A DNA stretch of 64,000 bases from Hyaloscypha bicolor E (Eukaryota; Ascomycota; Leotiomycetes; Helotiales; Hyaloscyphaceae). This document shows, one piece after another, positions 1 through 10,299 of this stretch. Every line of letters begins with the position of its first letter. Position 1 is the first letter of the stretch. The notes beneath the pieces were generated by a model, which was given only the letters and a program-made list of their open reading frames with translations, was not told the origin of the DNA and ran no database searches. The stretch covers positions 1,392,014-1,456,013 of the forward strand of contig NW_020194558.1 in NCBI RefSeq assembly GCF_002865645.1. Direction: 5' to 3'. The position numbers and the translations under genes are program-made.

Positions 1-100
1 CGAGCCATTGATTTGAACCTCAATGCTTCCCTCGAATTTTTGAAACAGGTCATGGTAGGTAGAGGGAGAAACCACTGTTTCCCTTTCTGACAGTCTCACG

Positions 101-616
101 ATGTCTCTCCCGGACAGCGTCCTGGTTCTCCCGAAGCATCTGTGCCGAGCTATTGCTGACTTTCCTGTTTCCCAGCCTGCTCGAATCTCGAAAATGAATC
201 GTGGCACCAACGAGCATCTCCTTGAAGTTAGCACCTTGGATAAATTGCCCACAGAGCATCGCCCGGCTGACAAGTGGACTGCGGTCAGACTTCATATCCC
301 GCATGAGTTGCGCATCCGCTTGACGCCTCAATTTTTCCGAAGATATACAAGGAACAAGGAGCGGCGCGATGCCGAGAAAAGACTTCCGAGAGATCCAAGA
401 GGCAATGTGCTGGAAGGACTGGAAGATTTGGGGCTTGGCGAGGAAATCTGGATGCACGTTGCGCCAACGAAAGAAGAGCTCTTGAGACACGGGCTCAAGC
501 CCAGCAAAGGATTGGAGACAAACCAGTCCAACGGCATGGTGGAGGTCAGTGGACGAGAGGGAAGAAGGAGAAGCGCCCATAGAGGCATCGAACAGAAATA
601 CATGGAGCGCGGCTGA
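101..616 (+). CDS. Possible small hypothetical ORF
   Basis: This is an ATG-to-TGA frame of 171 codons. It is rich in Arg, Lys and Glu in its second half, with a plausible amphipathic stretch around residues 110-140. I recognise no domain. Overlapping antisense frames of similar length (50-580 and 328-759) make chance a real possibility, and no splice signals or neighbour context help to decide. It is listed only because its composition looks more protein-like than its antisense rivals. Confidence 0.2.
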   Translation: MSLPDSVLVLPKHLCRAIADFPVSQPARISKMNRGTNEHLLEVSTLDKLPTEHRPADKWTAVRLHIPHELRIRLTPQFFRRYTRNKERRDAEKRLPRDPRGNVLEGLEDLGLGEEIWMHVAPTKEELLRHGLKPSKGLETNQSNGMVEVSGREGRRRSAHRGIEQKYMERG

Positions 617-1855
617 TTGAACTTGTGCGGAGAGCGTGCATTAGTGGAGTCCATGAAGGAGGCCCCCCTTCCGTTCAGACCGTCATACGATCTCATGTCC
701 ATGGCGAGAAATCGTAGCAGTAGCCCAGAATGGGGCCCTATAATTGATGTGTTAAGCAAAGAACGGTGGCTTCAGTCCCGAGAACGCCTCTAGGAGTGCT
801 TCTCAGCTTTGATGCATGCTGTGAATGTTGGCACTGAGACTATGATTGGGCTTTGCCCCTGGGCGAACGGAGGCGAATATTCCCCCAACCTCGTGATTTC
901 AGATCTCGAACACGAGAAACATGGCGACTCGCTTGCTCGAGCAGAGTCGTCCCATCCAGAGTTGGGCTTGCGATGAAGCTGCTTGTGCTAGCCTCAAACT
1001 CTGAGATCAGACAGTGAATGTTCGCGATGCTGGCCCGAAGAATGGAAGATGTTTTCGCTGCGTTTCAGTCATAAAACTAGGAATAAAACTAAGACCGCGT
1101 GATGGGGGATTTGTTTCTCCACACAGCCTCGGCCCGCCTCTGGTGCCGTACTGACGATGGGAGAGCCGTCCCGATGATTGATGCCACCGGGCTGGGTGTT
1201 GATCTGCGATGGGAATATCCTTGGAGGTTTGGAGCAAAAGCTGGTGCGCTGTACCTTGGCGTCTTTTGGCGTGAGCGCTGCGTTCCCTCCGTTCGAATTG
1301 CCTCCCGACACGAACTGCCAAAAGGAAATCCCGTCGACTCCAGAGCTGATCGACATGACAGGTACGAAGCAGCGAGCAGCAAGATGTGCGGCGAAGAATT
1401 GGCGATTCCCTCATACCCCCTGAGCCCTTGGCGGGTGATTGGACTGGGGAAAGGAGTTATCGAATTTGAGATGATCGTGGAGATGGCGGCTGGCACGACT
1501 CGGCAAGCTGGAGAGGGTGATGGTCAGGGTGAGGGTCTGTCTGGTGCAAATTGCAAATCGTAGACGATCTGGACATCTGGTGCAATGCAATCCATGCCGA
1601 AGATCGTCACCGCCGTCAGAGCAGAGCTCGGGCGTCAGCCAGGGGTTGACCGCTGAAAATAGCATCGTGGTCTGTTTCTCTGTCCTGTTCTGTTCGTGCC
1701 GTTCCATTCTGGTGCCCACGCGCGCAAACGAACGAGGCCGTGAGCCTTAAACGACCCTGGTGCTGCACGCCCTGGAGCGCCAAAACGTCCCAAAGGACAT
1801 GCTTTACTCCGTCTTCTCGTGCATGGCGGTGTCCTCGCGTGGTCTGGTGTCCTCT

Positions 1856-1921
1856 AGTGCCCTCTCTACCCTCTCTACCCTCTCTACCCTCTCTGCCCTC
1901 TCTGCCTTCTCTGCCCTCTCA
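1856..1921. repeat. CT-rich short tandem repeat
   Basis: About seven copies of a 9-base unit of the type CCCTCTCTA/CCCTCTCTG follow each other. The tract lies about 740 bases upstream of the start codon at 2658. CT-rich tracts are common in promoters and leaders of filamentous fungi, so it may be part of the 5' region of that gene; this is inference. Confidence 0.7.
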
Positions 1922-2657
1922 CCTCAGCCACCTGGGGCGTGTTCGTCCTCCTGCAGCTGGCTCGCATCTGCAGGCCAGTCAGTTGGCCTTCCCTCGCCAC
2001 CTTTCGCGTCTGCCAAGACACCAAACACCTGTTTAACAGCTGCCCATGTGCTGTGCTGGCCGCCTCGCCTCGACCTGTGCGAAGTCTAGTCTGCAGCAGC
2101 AGGGAGCGTATTCCGATGCTCCGTTGTTGGGGGGAGGGGGCGCGCGGGGCACGGAGAGGTTCGCAGCGTCTTTCTTTGTGTGTCACTCTGGGGCAGCAGT
2201 AGTAGCAGCAGCAGCAGCAGCCAGCGGGACTGAGTCGCAGCTCGGTTCTGCAACTAGTACGGCACCGTATGTCCAAACGGACGTACAGTAGCAGCTCTTG
2301 CTCAAATCCCCGCCCAATCTATTTTGTTCTTTCTTTTATTTTCTCATTCCTGACTTCGCTTTCATCAGCATCATCAGCATCATTCACTTTCCGCTTTTCC
2401 TTTTCTTGCCTTGCCTCTGATGCTGAGCCCCGCCTCGAGCTACAGTACTTGAGGCCGCAACCTCCACAATCTTTTTATTTCAAATACACGCCCATCCCAC
2501 GCTTCTAGACTTTTTTAGGAGCTCGAACTTGTACACTGGCAGATCTTGCCGGTCGTGCGAACATCGTGGATGACGCCGCCGCTTTCCAGGGCATTCAGTT
2601 GCTCTTGATGATCTCCGCGCCACTCCATAGTATGCTGGCGCTGCCAATACTCTGAAT

Positions 2658-5600
2658 ATGGGTTCGACCGACCGAAATGGCCGGCCCGAGCAGCTCCTCT
2701 CGCGCCGAAACACTTTCCAGCGGATGCTCGACTTGGAGAAGAGAAACAAGGTGCGCCTCCCGTCCTCTCCTGCCAAATCACAAGAAGCAATTATGCCACC
2801 CGTCTTGCCAACATTGGGTCTCGGCTGACAACTCCCCTATGCAGGTGAACCGAATGCAAGCCTCAGCCACAGCAACAGCAACAGGTTTTCCCCCAGCGCG
2901 TACAAGTACACCGCAAGGCCGAGATTCGAGTCACAATCAGCATCAACAGCTCGAATTGCGGCCGGCGATGCTAAAGCCAACGGGGAGAGCAATGACCACT
3001 CCAGCCTTGTCTCTCGCAATTCCTCCCCCGAAAGTCTCCTTCGGCGGGACCACAACGACGAAATACATCATAAGGTCTGATGGAGATGCCGTGCCCCAGG
3101 AGGAGGAGGAGACTGAGGAGGACTCTGACGCCTCGTCAATATGCCACTCACCCGGATGGGAAGATGCCGCCAGCAAGAAACGAAGGAAGGAGAAGCGGGA
3201 AGCAAGAGAGCGGAGGAAGAAGGAGAAAGCCAAGGTTGAAGCTGCCGCCGCCAAGCAGGATCAAAAGGGCAAGAGTCGACTCAGCAAAGCCCAACCAACG
3301 ACCGACAAACGACTTAGTAAGATTGCGGCAGTTTCGGTGGATCGGTCAACATCTGAACCTGCTGTGCCAGTAGTTCAACCGCCACCGGCGGTACAGGAAG
3401 TAAAGAAGGAAACTAAGAAAGCTACCGAGGGCCGCGCGAGAAGGGGGAGCGTGGACATTGGGATAAAGGGCCTTAAACAGGTCAAGAATGCTATTCCGGT
3501 ACCCTGGAAGTCCTCCAATGGGACTCCAGTTCAGATCACCCAGACACAAGAGACTGCCTCCCCACGAACATCCTTATCAAAGGGCGCTGGGGCATTCATT
3601 GGTGGGTTGAAGCTTAGGCAAGCTGACGAGTCCGCGATCCAGGAAACTATTCGAAGGGTCAAAAATACTTCTGATGATGACGCAAGGGGTCTCCTAGACA
3701 GTGACAGGGACTTGACGAAAAGAGGTCCCGGGAATTCCAGCAGCAGTACGTCAATTGCGGAATCGTACAGGCCGGTTTCTATCTATGAAGAGTCGATCCG
3801 GTCTCCGGAGCAATGGGACTCGATATACGCCCAAGCGGCTGTGCTGGCCAGGAACAATGGAGCTACTCCTAAGGACGACGATGACAAGACTCCTATCATG
3901 GAGAGGAACATACGGAAGAGCCGAAAAACCCATCCGCCAACATCGAGATATTTTCCATTGGCAATTGATCCCGACTCGAGCTCGTCTATAAGAGAGACTT
4001 CAGCTGGAAGTACATCGCGAACGTCCATCAGGTCGAGCCAACATAGCGGGGAAGCTCAGGGCCGTCGAGAATCGAATGTCTCGTCGGGCCAGTCCGGTAA
4101 TACTCGAGACGCTTCTGCAGATAAGCCTGAGGTGAACGAGTCGAATCGGGGCAGGGCAAGCAGTAGTTATGTTCGCCATCAACGCCGACAAAGCGAGGAC
4201 CAGGCTGCAGCCGTGATCCAGGATCGAGACAAAGTCTCAGAAGCGATGACCAACACCGAGACTGAAGATAGAACCAATTCGTTTCAAAGGTCTCGAAGTC
4301 GACTTCGAAGCCTGACAGATAGTATCCAATCCACTGCTAGGCCACCTTCCGGAGATAGCGCCAAGAAAGCGAGTGAGACAAAGTCCGTTCAGTCCTCCCG
4401 TGGTGAAAAGTACAAAGCCCCTCCACTATCGCATAGGTCCCCCACAGATGGGAGTTTCAAGCATGAACGAAAACGTTCAAGGTCACGCTCGGCTGTGCGA
4501 GGCTTGATAGATCTCAAGAATGCCACCATGGCTGCTTTCTCGAGGCAACCAGCCTCCCAAAATTCGCCAACTGATAGCTTTGTAAGTGCTGCTGAGGTAC
4601 AAAACTCAACACCACAGAGAGCTCAGTTGGCGCAACGCGCAGCGACTACTGGAGTGATTGACGAGAAACTCAGCAAGGCCGAACGTATTCTCGCGGAAAA
4701 TTTCACCAGTTCGCCTGTTGTGCACGATTTCGCAATGCAGAACCCTCCCAGCGAGCACCCTCCAGGCCAAGTATCGAACATTGGGATGCCCCATCGCCAG
4801 GCAAAAGTTAGAGGACACCATGGCCGAGCTACGCATTCGAGGTCTACCACAGGTTCAAGCGAGGATTACTCGGTCTACGATCAGTCTTCAAGTATTACAA
4901 CACCGACTGCTTCCAGACCACAGTCTCACAAGGATTATTCCCTCTCAACTCAGCAGCTCAATTCGAAAGGTGGAAATAAAGACGGGGAAAAATTGGCGCA
5001 GAATGGATTTGCTATGATGTCTGGTGGCCTTCTCGATGATGGGGCGAGTGGACGTGAAAGTTGGTGCAGAACAGCGATGCCAATGGAACTGACCGAGGAC
5101 GACACCTCCATGAAAACTCCGACAGCCAAGCGATCCGCTACGGACTTCACGGCTTCCCAACCAGAATTGCCCAGACCGTCCAGAACTGACCCGTCCAGTT
5201 CCTCGAGTTTGAAGCGTGAGCCCAGCCTCTCTCGATCCATCTCAACTCCTGAAATGCAAGATCTTTCCTTCCTTCCCACACTCAAACACCAATCGCTTGC
5301 CCGCCCCTTGAAAGGAAAAGGCAAGGGAGTTGTTGGCAAAAAAGGAAAACAAGCGTCTGTCTCTAAAGAACAAGAAAGCCACTCTCCCACAGGCCTCGTC
5401 AGACCTTCGCCCATCCCTATCTCCGACTCAATCACAAAATCCGAAGGCTCATCCCCGACCTCTCCGCATTCTTCCCAGTACCTACAAAATGCTCGCCTCA
5501 ACATTCCCCGTGGCTCTCGCTCGCCGATGAAGTCCGCATTCCCACCAGCACACCTCCCCCTTCCACAAACGGGAGGTACGGAGCCGATTGCTAAGATGTT

Positions 5601-5814
5601 CGTGATATGCTGCTCTTGCAAGTACTTCCATGACATGCCGAGCAAGGTTTATGAGTGTATGGCGAACCCGGATAATATTGTCAAAGACACCAGCCTCGGA
5701 GTTAGTGGCGTGATTAGTACGAGTGTGAAGTGTCCTTGGTGTGGGCATGGAATGAGTACTAGTTGTTGTGCCGGTTATGCTTCTGTGGTGTTTCTCAGAG
5801 AACGGTTACATTAG
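2658..5814 (+). CDS. Ser-rich protein with conserved C-terminal Cys motif
   Basis: Two exons are proposed. Exon 1 (2658-2750) starts MGSTDRNGRPEQ and ends in phase 0. A 94-nt intron (2751-2844) has a CTGAC branch-like site and a CAG acceptor. Exon 2 (2845-5814) stays open to the TAG at 5812-5814. The product is about 1020 aa. Most of it is low-complexity, rich in Ser, Arg, Lys and Glu, with a basic coiled-coil-like stretch at about residues 135-165, and is probably disordered. The last 75 residues hold the only folded-looking part: CCSCKYFHDMPSKVYECM and CPWCGHGMSTSCCAGYA, a likely zinc-binding module. I remember this ending as conserved in many fungal proteins of unknown function. Reading from the ATG at 2677 without splicing gives a less natural N-terminus. 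The biochemical role is unknown. Confidence 0.85.
2751..2844 (+). other. Intron in the Ser-rich gene
   Basis: The donor is GTGCGC and the acceptor CAG, with a CTGAC branch-point-like motif about 15 bases before the acceptor. Removing 94 nt joins two in-phase exons and replaces an unlikely N-terminus with a typical charged one. Confidence 0.7.
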
Positions 5815-6124
5815 GTATTTGGAACGTTTTAATTTTTGGAGTTTAATGGACAACAATTCACTGCAAGGCCAACGAGATTGGATTGCACTCTAGATGGATA
5901 TGGTAACATGCGAGCATGGATCTATATGGGATCGAAGGCGTACTGGGAGAGCAAAATAAAGGCCCGATATACGAGTCACGTTAGAGTATAATGAAAACAC
6001 GCAATTTAATTCGATTGAATTTCAGACTCTCCGGAAGCAAAAGGCTCTGCAGTACTTGCATCGAAACTGCTATCAAACGAGAATCACCGTTCCAGCACTG
6101 ACAACTGTAACCTCACCTCCTCCT

Positions 6125-6796
6125 TCAATACATCCCGCCAACATGCGGTACCCCAAGTCTATCCTCCCCATTATCCCCAGGCTTCTCTCCAAGCCAATCC
6201 AAATAAGCAATCCACCCCTTCTCATGCCACTCCCTCAAATCCAGCCCCTCCTGTCTTGCGTCCAACGTCGCAGCATTAACACTCAAATACCCATTGTCCG
6301 TCCCCTCCACCCACGGCTCCTTCGGTGCCCAAACATTCACCTTCTCCCCCTCAATCTCAACCTCCTTCACCTGCGACTCCCCCGTAAACGTAAAACACCG
6401 AACCCCACACTTCGGGCAGAAATACCAGTGTACCCGCGCTGCAAAGCACTTATAATCGCTCAACTCCTTCTGCGGATCGAGAGGGGAGAGGAGGCGGAAG
6501 TCGTTCACGGGGTCCGGGACGCGGACGTGGAAGAAGGACATCTTGTGGCAGGTCGTGCAGTTGCACTTTCGCAGGCGCGGCGTCTCGTTCGTGGGTGGCT
6601 TGGCGGAGATGATTGGCGGAGGCAGCGTGAGGTAGATTTGGTATTTTTGGAAGCCGCAGTGGCAGGAGCCGTTGTACAGGCGGCGGGTTGGTGGGGGAGC
6701 TTGGGAAGACATCGTGGCGGTGGGGCCGGTTGTGGGTGTTGGAGGAGACAAGAGAGGACTTGAGGTTGTTGCTTGGGTTGTGTTTGAGTGGTGCAA
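6125..6796 (-). CDS. GFA/CENP-V domain protein
   Basis: This single-exon frame encodes up to 223 aa. The zinc-binding pattern of the glutathione-dependent formaldehyde-activating (GFA)/CENP-V fold is clear: GSCHCG near residue 43, CNCTTCHK near residue 80, and YFCPKCGVRCF near residue 125. The family is usually 130-200 aa. A second Met at residue 29 (codon 6710-6712, MSSQAPPPTRRLYNG) fits the usual start better than the Ser/Thr/Pro-rich leader beginning at 6796. GFA-domain proteins are generally annotated as carbon-sulfur lyase-like. The exact substrate cannot be read from the sequence, and fungal genomes carry many uncharacterised paralogues. It is convergent with the 2658-5814 gene, with about 310 bases between the two ends. 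Confidence 0.85.
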   Translation of the reverse strand: MHHSNTTQATTSSPLLSPPTPTTGPTATMSSQAPPPTRRLYNGSCHCGFQKYQIYLTLPPPIISAKPPTNETPRLRKCNCTTCHKMSFFHVRVPDPVNDFRLLSPLDPQKELSDYKCFAARVHWYFCPKCGVRCFTFTGESQVKEVEIEGEKVNVWAPKEPWVEGTDNGYLSVNAATLDARQEGLDLREWHEKGWIAYLDWLGEKPGDNGEDRLGVPHVGGMY

Positions 6797-8329
6797 ATGA
6801 GTGATTTCTGAATTGCGGTCCGGAGGTCTCAGGGGGAGATGTGAAGACAGAAAGGAGCAGACTTGTTTTGTGAAAGAAAGAGGAGGGGTAGTCTGCGTTA
6901 TTTATCTTCCATGCTTACATCAGGATCAGCATTGCATGACACGCATTGGGTGCATTACATGACACCCAGCCAATAGTGAAGCCTGCACATTTGCTTTTAT
7001 GTATATCCTCACTTGCCGAGCTTCTGCCTGCAGCAGGGCGCGAAAGGCGTGGGATATCTTGGCAAAAGTGGGAGAGGGAAGGATAACCCCACTTCGCGGT
7101 GCACGAAGGCACGTGACGAAATGATGAGCCGAACCTTTCTTCTCTCAATTCAGCTTTCTCCCAGCTCCAAATTCGAAAGTGTTAAGAAAACACCTACCAA
7201 TTGGGCTGTGGACATCAAGCGGAGATAACACCCAACTCTAAAAGTCTCCGAGTCCCATGGCTGTTGTCAAATTATGCCGCCTTGACTCTCTCCGCATCCG
7301 CCAAGCATCTTCATTCTTTCCGCGACTTCAGGGATCTTTACAAATTTCATATATGTCTAAAAAATTCAGAACCAGGTTGGGGCTAGAGTAATGGCCATCA
7401 AATCCTCAAAACATCCCATGGCCGATGCCTTGTCGGTCGGAGCGAGTCCTTCAATGGGAACGACGCAACAAAAGCTCATGCCCTAGTCATCGGAAGTATG
7501 GGAATTAGGATGTCTTAACTCATGGGTAACTTAAATCGACTCGATATTGCGGTGTTACTTCTACAATATCGCTTTCTATTTTCCTGGGCCCTGCCTCTAG
7601 AAATCGGAAGTCATAGATCTTCCGCAGCTTAGGGGTTCTTTTCTTAAGCGAGCGAGATCTCGGCAATTCAGGGGTTGGCTCAGGGGCTCGTTTAGCCGGC
7701 TGACAACTCATCGTCATGTTTACAATGGCCCAGGGTTCCTTTCCCTCCATTCGTTCTCAGTTCAGTATGACCCACCTTGAATTGAATCAAATTGTCTCCC
7801 AGATCCGCTGTGATTCGTCTTCAATAGCCATTGGTTCAAAAAGGCCCTTGTTGCTTACGTCGGCTGACTATTTTCATCAGAAGCGGCATTTCAACGTACT
7901 CTCCACCTCATCGTTTACTCTGTTCGGCCGCTTGGTTTTGCGGTCCACTTTTCTCCTTTCGAAGGACCTTAATTTTTAACTTATGTCTCTCCATCTTGTC
8001 TTGCTCGCCGCCGCCGCCTTTCAGGCTTTTCGCTCGTTCTTGAACTGGAGTACTTCGTAGGCTCAGCTCTGCCCCAGGTCCTTTCCTGGCTGCGATAACA
8101 GATATTTGGCGTGCTTATTATCAGTACGATTGCCTTCTCCAATAGAAGTTCCTGTAGTTCCATGAGGAGCAGGACCTATTGTGCGATACGGGATCAACAG
8201 TATCAGGATCAGTGATCCGAGTGCAATCAGTGTCATTTATGGGTCTCGGACAGGTTTCGTGAATGTAATAATTCACCAATCCGATAGAAGCAGATCAAGA
8301 GTTAATGGAAAGACATGGACAGACTCGTA
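6797..8329. other. Intergenic stretch without recognised gene
   Basis: Only short open frames of 60-87 codons occur here, on both strands and without motifs. The part next to 6796 is the likely promoter of the minus-strand GFA gene. I see no repeat structure until the inverted repeat that begins at 8330. Confidence 0.5.
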
Positions 8330-8487
8330 CCCCTTCGTCCGCTGAGACATTGCCAGGCGCTAGCAAGGAGCCTGGCTCAGGGCGAAAAGGAATAGATGAC
8401 TAATAATTTTATAAGGAAAAGTACGCCTGCACAGTCTGAGCCAGGCCCCCTTGCTAGCGCCTGGCAATGTCTCAGCGGACGAAGGGA
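8330..8487. mobile_element. 158-bp TIR mini-element, family 1 copy 1
   Basis: The ends are inverted copies of about 50 bp (8330-8380 and 8436-8487) that start NCCCTTCGTCCGCTGAGACA and differ only by an indel and the terminal base. The two ends enclose about 55 bp of AT-rich loop. Both ends are flanked by TA (8328-8329 and 8488-8489). There is no coding capacity. The layout is that of a non-autonomous Tc1/mariner-type MITE. A related copy lies at 16407-16551. Confidence 0.85.
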
Positions 8488-8565
8488 TAAGACCAGGCCG
8501 ATGCCTCTCGGGGGTGTGCAGACAACTTTACGGTCGTTTTCTAAAGAAGCGGTGGCCATTCAGTA

Positions 8566-9009
8566 CGAAGATTGCGGCATAAAGTGACGGGATTACAGGG
8601 CATTTGTATCGCAAGTCCACTTTCAGGCCACTTTCTACTACACTCACCCACTAAAGTCCCCTATATTTCCAGGCTACCCTCCTGTAAGCACGCTATAAAC
8701 TATAAACAAGGGGTACCACACCTTTAGAAGGCATATCCCCTGTACTTACAAGGGCAATGTCGCTAAATAGTCCTAAAATAGCTCTCTCACAGCGCCCGAG
8801 CGCTACAGTTGCTCCGCCAGCAACACCATAACCCTTGAAGATCTTCCACCACCTTGGAAATGTCTCACAGCCCTTGTTTTAGGGGTTCAGGCCTAGAGTT
8901 ACAAGGCTTATAGCGGGCGCAGTACCTTAAGCCACACCCTGGAGTCCGCTAAGACCCTTACGCGAGCGTAAATGCCCTGTAATCCCGTCACTTTATGCCG
9001 CAATCTTCG
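8566..9009. mobile_element. 444-bp TIR element flanked by TA
   Basis: A perfect 40-bp inverted repeat bounds the segment (8566-8605 and 8970-9009), starting CGAAGATTGCGGCATAAAGT. TA dinucleotides flank it at 8564-8565 and 9010-9011. The inside has no open frame of note. This is a second MITE type, unrelated in end sequence to the neighbouring 8330-8487 element, from which it is separated by 78 bases. Confidence 0.85.
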
Positions 9010-9249
9010 TACATCGTCCACACCTCCGAATCCGCCGCGAAGACGTAAATTTTGAGAAGGAGTTCTTTACTATCGAAAGAGCACACAGGAATGGCGGATA
9101 GGTAAGTGGATTCCATTCCCCTGCATTTTCACAGTAAATTGGCCGTGGCCGAAGGTACAGGGGCGTGGGCAACAGTAATATCCAGAAACCGTAAAAATTC
9201 ACACGGGTTCATTCTGACTAGTGTCCACACAGAACCAAAACCAAAACCA

Positions 9250-10080
9250 GGGCGACAGGAAACTGATGTTGACTACGGATGATGAGGGAAATTGATCTGC
9301 TTTGTTTCGCACCCCGAGCAGAACTTGGTTGCAGGACGTTCGGGAGATGATCCGAATGATGTAAAGTGATGCGGTTTTAACGTATTTGGTAATTTCAAAC
9401 TAAGACGCGAGATAAGAATAATGCCTGCTTATTCTCAGCCTTCCTCCTCTCACCCTACATTTCCTCATGCGCTTTTGTGAACACGAAAATTCCGTACGTC
9501 AATCCCTTTTTGGCGTTGTGGAGGCGCAGGATACGGAGAAGATGCCGAGTAGGGCTACCAAAGACCCACAGCCAACTGATGTTGACACTGATAGTGGAAG
9601 CTGAAGAATTTGTCTACCTCGTCTTGCACCGCGGGCAGATCTTTGGTTGCAGGCTGACCATTGTTGAGAGGTTCGGAAAGAATGTAAAGTGGCGCAATTT
9701 AGTGTATTTTGTCTTTTCAAACTTAATTGAGAAATGAGAGTCCGTACGTTCTCAGCCCGCATTCTTCCGACCTACATTTCCTCATGCGCTTTATCTGAAC
9801 ACGAAAAGTCCGCACAGCATGAAGGCGCAGCATCTTACGGGTAGCAGACGAAACCGTGCAGCGCTATCAATGGCCCCAGCTGGCTGGCCAACAGGAGCTG
9901 CAGGCATCGAAATGAAACTCGGTAGAGAAGATTGTGATTGGCAACGCTTCCAGAACTTTCACCCAGGGTGCATTAAAATCCTCTCGATGCCCTGCTGCCT
10001 ACGTGTCGTAGGAGCATATTGACGCTAATCTGGAAAGTGACACCTGAAAATCGCATTCTTCCACCTACGTTGTTGAACTT
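9250..10080. repeat. Degenerate direct repeats, period about 318 bp
   Basis: Matching words recur in the same order. ACTGATGTTGAC, TTGGTTGCAGG and CTACATTTCCTCATGCGCTT followed by GAACACGAAAA occur in unit 1 (about 9260-9500) and again in unit 2 (about 9575-9815). A weaker third unit is suggested near 10050 by GCATTCTTCCACCTACGTTG. No gene is seen. The repeat is old, with many substitutions, and its origin is unknown. Confidence 0.6.
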
Positions 10081-10299
10081 CCGAAACAGAATCTCACATG
10101 AAGATCACAACTCCAATTGATCTCGGTTCTATCTTGAACCACTGTGGCACAGTTCGTTAACGATATATCGCAAGTTCAAATTACGGAGCTGGTTCCCTTG
10201 GGCTCTGTTGACGGGATCGATTCCCCATCATTTCATAGCTCAGCTTTGAACTCACTTATTCCTTGGAAGGAGAACTCTTGGTTAGCACCAACCCCCCTC

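Larger units (their letters stand above)
1..2657. other. Upstream region without a confident gene
   Basis: No gene can be assigned with confidence. Open frames of 130-176 codons occur on both strands (for example 101-616 on plus and 50-580 on minus), but they overlap each other and carry no motif I recognise. The plus frame 101-616 has an acidic/basic, protein-like composition and could be a small gene or an exon; the minus frames are equally long. The 3' part (about 1740-2650) is CT-rich and contains a short CT tandem repeat. It probably holds the promoter and 5' leader of the gene starting at 2658. Confidence 0.4.

Noticed and set aside
4950..5645. 231-codon open frame on the minus strand opposite the large Ser-rich gene
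   Set aside because: The plus strand encodes the conserved C-terminal Cys motif over the same bases, so the antisense frame is a shadow of a biased codon pattern.
6056..6763. 235-codon plus-strand frame opposite the GFA gene
   Set aside because: The minus strand has clear zinc-binding motifs in the right order, while the plus frame is Pro/Leu-rich without motifs.
10144..10299. Upstream extension of the STAND gene to 10144
   Set aside because: The first codon there is GTG, not ATG. The ATG at 10300 gives MGDVYGVTVLHDP, which fits the usual beginning of the hydrolase domain.
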